From positions 182,572 through 246,571 of the forward strand of contig JAIWNE010000041.1 of the NCBI GenBank assembly GCA_025331445.1: a stretch of DNA of 64,000 nt, in the 5' to 3' direction. The translations under genes and the position numbers were made by a program. This document shows positions 35,035-44,420 of the stretch, piece by piece (position 1 is the first letter of the stretch; the number at the start of each line of letters is the position of its first letter). The notes beneath the pieces are model-generated. The model did no database searches, was not told the origin of the DNA, and saw only the letters and a program-made list of their open reading frames with translations. The DNA comes from Blakeslea trispora. Lineage: Eukaryota; Mucoromycota; Mucoromycetes; Mucorales; Choanephoraceae.

Positions 35035-35211
35035 AGCTAATAGTAATTTTACAGCAAAATAAATTGATTTTGTCAAGGTTACTATAGTGTTATCAGATCT
35101 AAATATACAGAAATGTTGGGGGGGGTTTCAATATCAACACATTTTGCTAATCACTAACAGGCTATAAGGAGTACGACAATGTTATGATTGCCGTATTAAA
35201 GGGGGATGTCT

Positions 35212-35598
35212 TTAAAAGATAGATGATATTTTGTCGTTGCGATTTGCTTGATATGTGAAAACATGGTGAATGTTCTTGACAGCATTGACATCACGATTCC
35301 ATAAGGTACTACAAGATTTACACTTGAGGGTTGTATATACTTTTTCCCTATGTGTTTCTGTCAACTCTATTCTCCAATGTCCTTGTCTATCACTTGTCGT
35401 AAATTTGGCTTGTACGATATTCATCAACATAAGCAAACTCGGTATGACCATTTTGTTTTGCTTGCTTAGAATCAATAGTACTATCATTGACATATTTCTT
35501 GCTTCCGTGCAACAACCTTTTTGTAATTTCACAAGTATTTTGGGGGAGGCAAGGAAGTCTCTCCGTTGCAAATAATTACAAAAGGACTCAGCAGGCAT
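35212..35598 (-). pseudogene. Fanzor/TnpB-like nuclease fragment (C-terminal RuvC-III part)
   Basis: The end of this frame reads VYTTLKCKSCSTLWNRDVNAVKNIHHVF. CxxC followed by NRDVNA..NI is the second zinc pair plus RuvC-III motif of TnpB and eukaryotic Fanzor nucleases, with the final catalytic Asp retained. The upstream CxxC pair expected 15-30 residues earlier is missing, and the sequence between (ARNMSMIVLLILSKQNK) does not look like the RuvC core. No N-terminal wedge/REC region follows upstream. It is therefore a decayed fragment. The assignment rests on one motif block. Confidence 0.55.
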
Positions 35599-37789
35599 AA
35601 GGAGACTTATTTCTCACCTGAACTCACCTGAACTCACCTGAATAATGAGGAGGAGTTGGCGAAGCTTTTGTCTTTCGCTTTTTTATATGAGCTGACTTGG
35701 ATGCCTGGAAATCATCGTCTGAATCGCCAAGAGGAGGCACTTTGATCGTGTTATGTATTAAACCAACAATTATTCATCATATCGAGTCTGCTTATTCCCC
35801 CCCTCCACCTTGCTCTTGAAGCTGACGAGCTAGAGATCTTCCTTTCTTTCTTTTCATAATTGCAAAAAGAGAGAGACTACAACAAAGAGAAAGAGAAAGA
35901 AGAAAAACATAAGAATTGCTTGCTGTTGGCATTGTGAACACATGAAAGAAACCGACAAATTCGCTCATTCGTGTAATGATTAATACACCAAGTGTATCTT
36001 GTGCTTTTTTTTTTGGGTCTACACTACCTTACCAGAGCTATCATCCTTGAACCTCCTGAATAAAAGTCGAATCAACACCGTCATCGTTTTTCTTGGTAAG
36101 CCTTCCTTTTTATCTAACTTTAATTGAGGCATACTTTCGCAAACGCAAACAGACGCGAACTAATATTTACATGAACGCGAAACAAAAACAGCCTCGTTAT
36201 TTAAATAGTAGATCTCAATATTGATCTCCCCACTGTACCTCAGCATAAAAAAATTAAGAAATTGCCAAACTTTGAGAACCTATTGCACAAAAGTTTTACA
36301 GAGGAAAAAACAATACTGAAGCGATAAGCTATTTTAAAAGAAATCAACGAGTGATGTTCTTGCTTTAAAATTGTGCTTTTCTTAGTTTGGGAAGCTGGAA
36401 AAACTTCAAAGCTTTGATAAGTTCTAGGATATTTAAGCTTAGTAGCACAACAATTAAAGTATTCATGACTCTCAGTCATAGTCATTGCTCAAAAAGTTAT
36501 TTCTTATCAATTAATAGCAACACTATGCAATGAGCTTTCTTCAGTTCATGCTTTTCTCTATTGATAGAAGACTATCAACATACCATTCTATTCTCTTTTT
36601 GTTTCACTGCAGATGGAATAATAGTAATTGTTGCGAGCAATGTGTACAGTATTGCACATTGATAACAGTAGCGTTTTTTTTTTTTTCACCTTCCCAAATA
36701 AGAGGTTTTTGTTAAATTATCCTTTAGCAAAGCCCAATCAGAGCGAATTGCAGGTGAAGCGTAAAGGTTTGTCTCATGAACAACGATAAGTTGACTAATT
36801 AATATATCATAAACCTCTTCAAAAGCCAAAGATATTTCAACTATGGTTGCCTAAGTAGTCCTCAGATAAAGTGAGTCCAAAGTTTATACTGAAAAAAAAA
36901 AAAAGCTTTCCATTTATTCTAAGAGTGATCTCAGGTCTCAGAAGAGCAGTGCTCTTATGGATATGGTAAAAAACAAAACTGTTACGGTATCATGAATGGG
37001 CAGTGTCGTTATTATGAATATTAAAACTTAAAGAACGATACATAAGTGTTTCTCTGGATTACGTTATAAGGCTTTGACAGCAATATAAATCACTAACACT
37101 GGACTAGACAAAGGAAATGGTGAATCGTATGAAAAAAGAGAAGGCATCGGTACAGACGGTGATAGCTGCATGTCAGGAAGGGACTCCAGCGAGGTGATTA
37201 GAGTTGAAGCGGGCAATGACCCAAGAGTGTTCTTGAGCTGAGGAACCACAAGTCTCACCAAAAATAGTTTATGACTTCTCAGTTTTTTTTTAACCAGGAA
37301 CAGTTTTTTTTTTTTGCTTGTTACTTCTTTTTGCCTCGAATCATAATTAACCTCAGCCACGAGATTGTTGACAATTCAAAGGTAAAAAAAAGATTGGCTT
37401 AAACTAGCTGTAGGTCTTGATGCATTTGAATATCATAATAGCAAAACAAAACTGACTTGAGCAATGATTTCCTTGAAAATAACTAGGAGATAAGCGATTC
37501 AACAAGAACTCTTTAAGCATGGCAAAAAGTGCAACGTTGTTTTTACCATCAATCATAAGAGTGCAAAGATAAAAATGTTACTTTCGGCTCAAAGCATACT
37601 GGTGATTATCGCAATCACTACAACGACAAGGAAAAAGACTTCATTAGACAGCAAAAGTTGAATGGGAACACAAAGGGATTTTGGAAAAATACATTTGACA
37701 AACAAGACTGTTCTTGTGAAGCTTATACAAGATTTAATCCTCAGTTGTTAAAGTATACTATCAGAACTTCTGAAGGATAGCATGGCTAT

Positions 37790-37860
37790 GAATTTGCCAT
37801 CCAAATTCATGCACTTGTGAAAATTAAAATTCAGGAGCTGTGAAATCTAAAAATAACTCT
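37790..37860 (+). repeat. Dispersed repeat, copy 1
   Basis: Shares GCACTTGTGAAAAT, AAAATTCAGG and CTGTGAAATCTA in the same order and orientation as 43420-43490. Confidence 0.8.
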
Positions 37861-38146
37861 TGATTTGATTCAGTCATTCCTTGATCTAGTCAAGCGATTG
37901 AGTGATATATAAGTATGCATGCAATCTATGGCCTACAACGTTTCATAACTTTTCTTCTTTTCCTCAACTTTTCTTATTTCTTATTTGACTTTGCATTTCT
38001 TACTTTTTCACGCTCCATATCCTAAACCAACAAACCACAATTGGTATGATTATATTATACATTTTCTCTAAATTTATTAATACAATAAACAGTTGGTTTT
38101 ATTTTTAAAGACAGAAATCAATCCGTCACAAAAACACTTCATCTTA

Positions 38147-38328
38147 TTTCATCTGCGTTATTTCATCCGCGTTATTTCATCCGCGTTATCTCATCCGCGT
38201 TATCTCATCCGCGTTATTTCATCCGCGTTATCTCATCCGCGTTATCTCATCCGCGTTATTTCATCCGCGTTATCTCATCCGCGTTATCTCATCCGCGTTA
38301 TTTCATCCGCGTTATTTCATCCGTCTTG
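38147..38328 (+). repeat. 14-bp minisatellite, about 13 units
   Basis: Unit TYTCATCCGCGTTA in head-to-tail array. The second base alternates T or C in the order T,T,T,C,C,T,C,C,T,C,C,T,T, so the array has a 42-bp higher-order period. The first (ATCTGCG) and last (ATCCGTC) units are variant. It ends 7 bases before the ATG of the next gene. Confidence 0.96.
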
Positions 38329-38335
38329 TTTTTAA

Positions 38336-39297
38336 ATGAGCATTACAAGGGATGCAGCTCTCTGCATGTATTTCTATAAGGAATACACGAAAGAAAATAT
38401 AAAGAAATGCAAAGAACGTATTGAAAAGTGGGGCAATGTCGAGATATGCTACAACACCTCCCCAAAGGAACCGATTGTTGTTTTGAAACAACGAATTCTT
38501 GGTGATCCCTATACATACAGAAGATACCAAAAATCTCAGCAATTGAGCTTAGTCAAAGAAGTTGGAAAAAGAAAGAGATTTGAATTAAGTACGTTGAGTA
38601 CGTTGAAAAAAATGACTTTTGATTTTTAACATTTAATTTTCTTTTAGAGACAGATGCACAAGGAAAACATTTTTTAAATGAAGCATTTTGTTATGAAGAT
38701 CCAAATAACTCCAAGGCCTACAAGATCAAATCCGTTGCAACAAAGGAAATATTTGAAACTATCAAATTGTATACATCTGTATTCGATCAACGAACTGCAC
38801 AGGCTTTTGCAAAGTGGTGCTCAATCCACAGCGCATCGTTTTTAAAAGCAAAGCCGGATAGAAACTCAAATAGTAGAAAAAGACAGCTCTATGTATTAGA
38901 TGATGTTTATTATGGTAAGCCTAAGCAATAGTATAAGTAAAATACATAACTAACATGCTTCTCTATCAACAATTTGTTGGAAGAAATATGTAGTTGTTTG
39001 CCAAGATACAAGGCATCCATTTTAAATTTAAAAAAAAATGATTATGAAATCATCGGCTATGTCCGCAAATCTCCTTCTGATGTGGATCCAGAAACAAGGC
39101 TAAAACTCCTCCAGAAAATGGTTGACAATCTGCTTGACCGCTCCCTTGTTGACAAAGTCTATGTTTCAGTATCTAGTCTTGCATCTTCACCGTTTAACGA
39201 AAGGGACTTGGATAAAACTGACGAAATTATGGAAGAACTCAAACAGTCTTTTGTAACGCCTTGTTGTGCGGTGAGTGTTATGTGTCGTAGATTATAG
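38336..39297 (+). CDS. Unknown protein with serine-recombinase-like motif
   Basis: Three exons (38336-38588, 38648-38914, 38984-39297) keep frame and give 277 residues. The first two exons are basic and of unknown family (CYNTSPKEPIVVLKQRILGD, FDQRTAQAFAKWCSIHSASF). The third contains YEIIGYVRKSPSDVDPETR, where Y-x-R-x-S matches the catalytic-serine motif of serine recombinases/IS607 TnpA, then LLQKMVDNLLDRSLVDKVYVSVSS. I recall related proteins as recurrent in Mucoromycota, but cannot verify it. The tail (CCAVSVMCRRL) looks like run-off, so the gene may be 3'-truncated. It sits in a transposon-rich zone, about 2.7 kb from the Fanzor-like fragment. The function is not established. Confidence 0.5.
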
Positions 39298-40169
39298 CTC
39301 CGCATACGAACCACCTCATTTCCAAGAGCATACAGAAATCATATTGAATACAAGGATCACTTGTCAGTGGAACGTAGTAGGATATTACTATGTAATACTC
39401 TAAATATATATGAATAGTGGAAATTAACGTTTCAATAAAAAGAAGCCTTTTTATCCCCAAAACGCCCGAACCATCTAGCACTCCTTAGTCAATAGGATTG
39501 TTGGATTATAGTCAAGAAAAGTAACGAATAGTGGAATTTATAAGAACAATAGGTACCAAAGATCCGGTCACAACAGCCTCCACTTCACTGAGTTTCAAAA
39601 TTCCAAATATAAATATCTTTTTTTTTTAAAGCGCATAAACACGCACCTTTATTTTATCTCTTTACTTTCTTTTGATCTGAACAATAGGTCTATAATCTTA
39701 GATCACACTATCAGACTAAATACAAAATCTCTGTTGAAACAATAGCTTAAGGAATTAAGTACATTATTCAAAAGAGTACGCATCTTCACACTAGTCTTAA
39801 CTTATACTCCTAAAAGCAAAGACACATTGGAAGTTGTCTGATTCAAATCTTAATAAAACAATAGTCTTATTTAATTTAGTTGTTCAAGATACATTATCCA
39901 CTAAGTCATAATAATAAACATTATTTCAATATGAAATCTCTTCGCTGAAAACAATATTAACATTAAGCTATACAAATCTTTATCGCACACTAGCTTTATA
40001 TTGAAAGTATCTTTGTAAGAGCGTACTAGTAATATAAGTTATTTTATTTCACAATAGCTTTGAGTATTTATCTAAGCACTAGAAGTGGAGTTTATACAAA
40101 AATACATCCACACCACTTTTAAACTAAACCCCAAACTCTATACTTACCATTTCAAGTTGTCGCATTCTT
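39298..40169. other. AT-rich spacer before the MULE relic
   Basis: Contains recurring AACAATAG and CACACTA words (39.50-40.08 kb) that look like a weak, decayed repeat. No coding signal. Confidence 0.4.
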
Positions 40170-42689
40170 TAGGCATAAATCCTCAGTGGCTTTGATGGCT
40201 TACTTGTTATTCCTGCAGAAGTTTTCTGTTTTATTTTCTAAAGTTTTTTTTTTATAAACGTCCAACATGTAAACCTCTCCTAGCAGAATCGTATACAACT
40301 TATCCAACATTGAGACCGCTCTTATCGGTACTGAAGTACTAGGAGTTTCAAGTCTCTTTTGAACGAGACTATTTGTGTAGTAGCAAACGAGTGGAAAGAA
40401 TGCTTCGACCGCATCAGTGAGTTGAATGCAAGCAAGTGGATCAAGAAGCGTAGCAGAAGTGACGAAAACTTGATCATAGGTGAATCCCGTGAATGTCACC
40501 GTAGAGGTCAGCATACCCCTACTAGAACTGTGCGTATCAGCCAAAAAGACTCAAAAAAAATTGGATGCAAAGGAACTTTAAGTATCCTTCAGTATGTTCA
40601 AAACCCTAGTGTTGTTGGAATCAAGATGTCGACGGGCCATGCCAACCATGTCCTTGGCAGCAATAGCGACATCAGAACTCTTCCTCTGACCAGGGAGACC
40701 GTAATGGTCATTGAAAGAAACTTGAGAAATGGCTCAAACTGCAGAGACATTAGAACTGCAGTTCTTCGCCAAATTGAGCAGTGGAAATGTGGCAGAAGAA
40801 AGCTCACTTATGAAGATGTTTAGAATTGCATCAAGAAGGTGCGATATATTGAGTTACTTTTTGAACATTTGAGTTGAGCAATAATTTTACTTGAGTAGAT
40901 TAAAGAGACTCTTTATTGTCTTGACAAAAATGACTTGATTTCTTTTGACGCCTGGCTTGACCGTCAATTGCCAATGAAGAACTATGTTGTCTTCAATGGC
41001 AACTTGCAATTGTACAGTCAGAATGACAAGCTCTTTGCCCGTGGGTTCCAATCCCCTGTTCAAGTACGAGAGATGTCTCTCAATAAGTCTTTCTGTCTTG
41101 ATGCAACACATGGCATTTCTCCTAGAAGTACTGAGGTGCTTTACAGTCTTGTTGCTCGGGACCCTCAAACCCACAAGAGATATCCTGTTGCTTACATGGT
41201 AACCAACGATCAAACCGTTGGCGCATTGAATCAATGGCTTACCTTCTTAAAGCAATAAGGTAGCTTCAATCCTGAGGCAATCACTATTGATTGTAGTGTG
41301 GCCGAGCTCAATGCCATCCGCAGTGCATTGAATGGCACCTATGTCCATTACTGCGGGTTCCATGTGTTGAAGGCTTGGAGAAAGGCCATGGACCAAAAGG
41401 TCACACTCACCGGTGCCCACACCCAAGAAGAAGTAGGCCAGTACAAGAAACAACTGGAGCAATTCCTAGCCCAACTGCTTCTTACAAGCGAACTTGCTGC
41501 ATTCAATGAGCTTCTAGCCCAATTCGAGTCGAAGTTGGAACAAGAGAACCAGGCTGGCTTTCTGGCTTACTTTCGTAGACGCTGAACTCAAACTGAGGAG
41601 CTGAAGGGTCGATGGAGTCAATCGTACATGCCGGAGACACATAGAAGCATGCTCACTAACAATTATATCGAGTCGTGGCATAACCAGCTTAAGACCGTAT
41701 ATTTTAGTCGACGCAGAATTAATCGACTAGATCATTTGACTTTTATCTTGGTTAATGATGTCGAATTTCACTTCGCAGAGGAACGAGAACGTATCATGTT
41801 CAACAATGCAGAATGGGGCCGGAGCAAAACGAACAAGCTAAACGTTCATTCTTTGCGAGAGAGGTTCCTGCAAACCAATTGCCTTCTCTCATTGAAAACC
41901 CATTGGGCACCAATAGCAGTGATGTTGCTGTTGTCAATGGGAATTGGTTTGTAGGCTCCTTAACTTCCCCGTCTGTTAAGTACTCTGTTAGTGTTGAAGA
42001 TGGCTTTATTAGCAAATGTACGTGTCCTGATTTCAGGAAGAGAAGCATGCCTTGTAAGCACATGTATCTCTTAAAGAGATACACCTCAGTTCCTTTGTTC
42101 TACGATCGTGTCAGAAATGACCAACTGGTTGCTTTCAGAACTCAGGAAGCAACTCAAATTGACGAAGAAGGTATTACTTTCAAGGATAGAAATAAGACTA
42201 CTCATGAGAAAAGACTGACGTTGAGTTTTTTTTAAGATGAAGAGATAGATGTAGTTGGTGATAGTGATGAAGAGATAGATGTTGTGGATGAAGATGAAGC
42301 TGAAGCCAGCACTGTCAATATTCAATCGGAGAACCTCTTTGCGTTTGATGAAGTTGATGTTGACTTTGTTGGTGGAAGTGACGAAGAAGTTGAAGAAGGA
42401 GGCGAAGAAAGGAGTGCAGCTTGGAAACGTGTCAAGTCTTTGATGTCGACACTGAACCATCAAAAAAGAAAAGTGCACAAGGCATCCAGAGCTGCATCCT
42501 TTGAAACAGAAGCTGCAGAAGATATTGCAAGCTACTTGGAGCATATCTTGGAAAATCTAGACGGAACTGTGGCAAGAAACCCTAACCTATACAGAAATCC
42601 TGAAAGACAGTTGCATTAAGAAAACTTTAAAAAAATAAAACAAGTAAAGAAATCAATAAGCCATCAAATCCTCCAAGGATTTATGCCTA
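40170..42689 (+). mobile_element. Degenerate MULE transposon
   Basis: Imperfect terminal inverted repeats: 40170-40210 begins TAGGCATAAATCCT, and 42645-42689 read in reverse also begins TAGGCATAAATCCT; both continue with TTTGATGGCTTA and a CTTGTT block. No target duplication is recognisable. The interior is a broken plus-strand MULE transposase. Confidence 0.75.
40359..42619 (+). pseudogene. MULE transposase pseudogene
   Basis: Recognisable parts in order: GCKGTLSILQYVQN and GHANHV (zinc-type N-terminus); FCLDATHGISPRSTEVL (first catalytic D); ITIDCSVAELNAIRSAL with CGFHVLKAW (second D and C/H pair); NNYIESWHNQLKTVYF (E); and the SWIM finger CTCPDFRKRSMPCKHMYLL, then an acidic tail. It is broken by in-frame stops near 40822, 41256, 41583 and 42233, and by a one-base frame change in a G4 run near 41815. 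The catalytic residues themselves survive, so decay is fairly recent. A different lineage from the 9.7-kb MULE: no OTU domain and unrelated terminal repeats. Confidence 0.85.
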
Positions 42690-42727
42690 TAATTTGAATC
42701 TCGTCGGGAACATTAAAGTAGATTCCT

Positions 42728-43368
42728 TCACTCAATAACATCAGTGCTCTTTCTCTGAATCGAATGCATGTGAGCTTTTTTAAGAGTCAAGCCCCATTCC
42801 CTTGTCGTAAAGTTATAAGCGGATTTCTTCCCTATTCTTAAGCCAGTGAATTCACTAGTCAGACTATCCATGGCTTGGTCAACTACAGCAGACAGGTTGT
42901 CATCATAAAAGCTAAGGTGCTGTTTATGCTCTTCGCTCGAAATAGAAGGATGGCCCACCTTTTTTTCATTATTTGGCTCTGGAATATCTGACAGATTTTC
43001 TTGATCCTTTTTAACACTGTTGTACGCCATACGCCTATTGACCCCAGCTGCTTTGCTGCCTGCCCTGGAGGCATGGCCTTTTCGTAAACTAAGAAAAATA
43101 GTTGTTCTTTGACATCATCACCATGTTTCCGATATGCGCGAACTTCATTTTCATTTTTCTTATTAGGCTTCGCATGGAGACTTTGTTTTTCATCGTGAGG
43201 TTTTCCTTTTAATTCTTTTTCAGGTGGTTTATAGTCTAAATGCTCATCAAAATTGGTAATGTAGTCGATGGGATATGTTTCAGTATCAATATCCATATTG
43301 AAATGCTCATTTCCGCTTTCATCTACAACCTCACCTTTCCCATTATTGTAGATAAATCGTATACTCAT
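42728..43368 (-). pseudogene. IS630/Tc1-type transposase, N-terminal remnant
   Basis: Starts MSIRFIYNNGKGEVVDESGN. It contains a helix-turn-helix region (KEQLFFLVYEKAMPPGQAAKQLG, continuing NRRMAYNSVKKDQE) and a second DNA-binding segment (SFYDDNLSAVVDQAMDSLTSEFTGLRIGKKSAYNF, LTLKKAHMHSIQRKS). The frame changes once, in a GGGG run near 43040. The catalytic DDE half that should follow is absent: the frame stops at 42728, 39 bases from the MULE relic's terminal repeat. Resembles Mucoromycota IS630-type transposases by general layout; the catalytic core is not there to confirm it. Confidence 0.6.
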
Positions 43369-44420
43369 TTTTGCTGTAGATAATGTTCAAGTAAAAGCGA
43401 GAAATCTATTTGTTAAGAGTGTGCCATCTGATTTAAGCACTTGTGAAAATAAAATTCAGGGACTGTGAAATCTATTAACAACTCTATGTAATTTAGTTTC
43501 CTGAAGTATGCCAATAATTTCTGAAAAAGTGTAATCTTCATTTTTTTTTTTTGTTTACGCAATCTGAAGATTTTGAAGCGCAATCTGAAAATTTCTCAAA
43601 TACAATCTCTCAGAGTTGCAATCTATTTCTGGCATTGGTGGACTAGGAAATGAGAAGAGAAACAGCTTAATTTGGTTTATAATTTTCTGAAAGAGAAGCC
43701 CATTGTGCATTTGTTTGTGATATTTGTATTTCTGTTTGTTTTGATAGTTAGCAAGGTCGTATGACTATGGCAACGACACCAAAAAAAGAGTTTAATGAGC
43801 TAAAGGAAGAATTCTTGTCTTTATAAAAAAAAAGAACTTCTTGATTACCTGGTCCGATATCGTTCAAACTTTGTCCCAGAAAGAAATTATGACTACCGTT
43901 AAGAATCCCGAGATTTCAAACTGTTTATGCACTTATATTACATAGAACAAAATGCGAGTTTGAAGAAGCTTTGCTATCTTGTAAGAGATCGTCCGCTTTT
44001 GTGCACGAATTGAGTATCACAAAGTTCTTGGATGCCCTGAGCGGACTTTCTGACCGAGAGAATAGTTATTTAGAATAAGGGTTCCAAGAATTAAGCGAAG
44101 TACCAAAATATGTTTTGTTGTAAAGTAGTGAGAATGTACAAAAGAACAGAGTGAAAACAAAAAGATACGACATTTTGCTAAACGAAGCGCGAAAATTGAC
44201 CAAATCTACTAGTAATTTTTTTTCTATTGTCTTCGTATTGTATTCCCTCTTTGAAAGGGGGGCTTTTTTTTTTCTTTATGTAGCTCCCTGTTTTAGATGA
44301 TTTCGAATTCAGAATATGAGATCGAGCTTTATTTTATTAACTTTGTTTTTCTTCTTTTTTTTTTCCTTTTCCTTTTTCACTTTATCAATTTCTCACTTAC
44401 CTTGGTTGAAGTTTTCAGTC
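43369..44420. other. Remnant-rich spacer before the WD40 gene
   Basis: Contains a copy of the dispersed repeat (about 43423-43490) and a decayed coding-like stretch at 43767-44120 with several stops (MATTPKKEFNELKEEF, later SITKFLDALSGLSDRENSYLE). The WD40 gene promoter is at the right end. Confidence 0.45.
43420..43490 (+). repeat. Dispersed repeat, copy 2
   Basis: Direct-orientation copy of 37790-37860, just upstream of the IS630-type remnant. Possibly the terminal part of that element family. Confidence 0.8.

Larger units (their letters stand above)
35035..38335. other. Gene-poor, transposon-remnant region
   Basis: It contains the Fanzor-like fragment (35212-35598), a triple 10-bp repeat (around 35612-35642), a coding-like decayed stretch at about 37560-37780 (plus strand, reads ..SKHTGDYRNHYNDKEKDFI..), a dispersed repeat (37790-37860) and the 14-bp minisatellite. 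No intact gene is seen from 35.6 to 38.3 kb. Confidence 0.5.

Noticed and set aside
38147..38328. CRISPR-like array
   Set aside because: The 14-bp units are contiguous with no spacers; it is a minisatellite in a eukaryotic genome.
44316..44420. Possible signal peptide in front of the WD40-like protein
   Set aside because: The extension is a run of Phe/Ser codons from a poly-T/pyrimidine tract typical of promoters here; the ATG at 44421 starts a normal acidic N-terminus.
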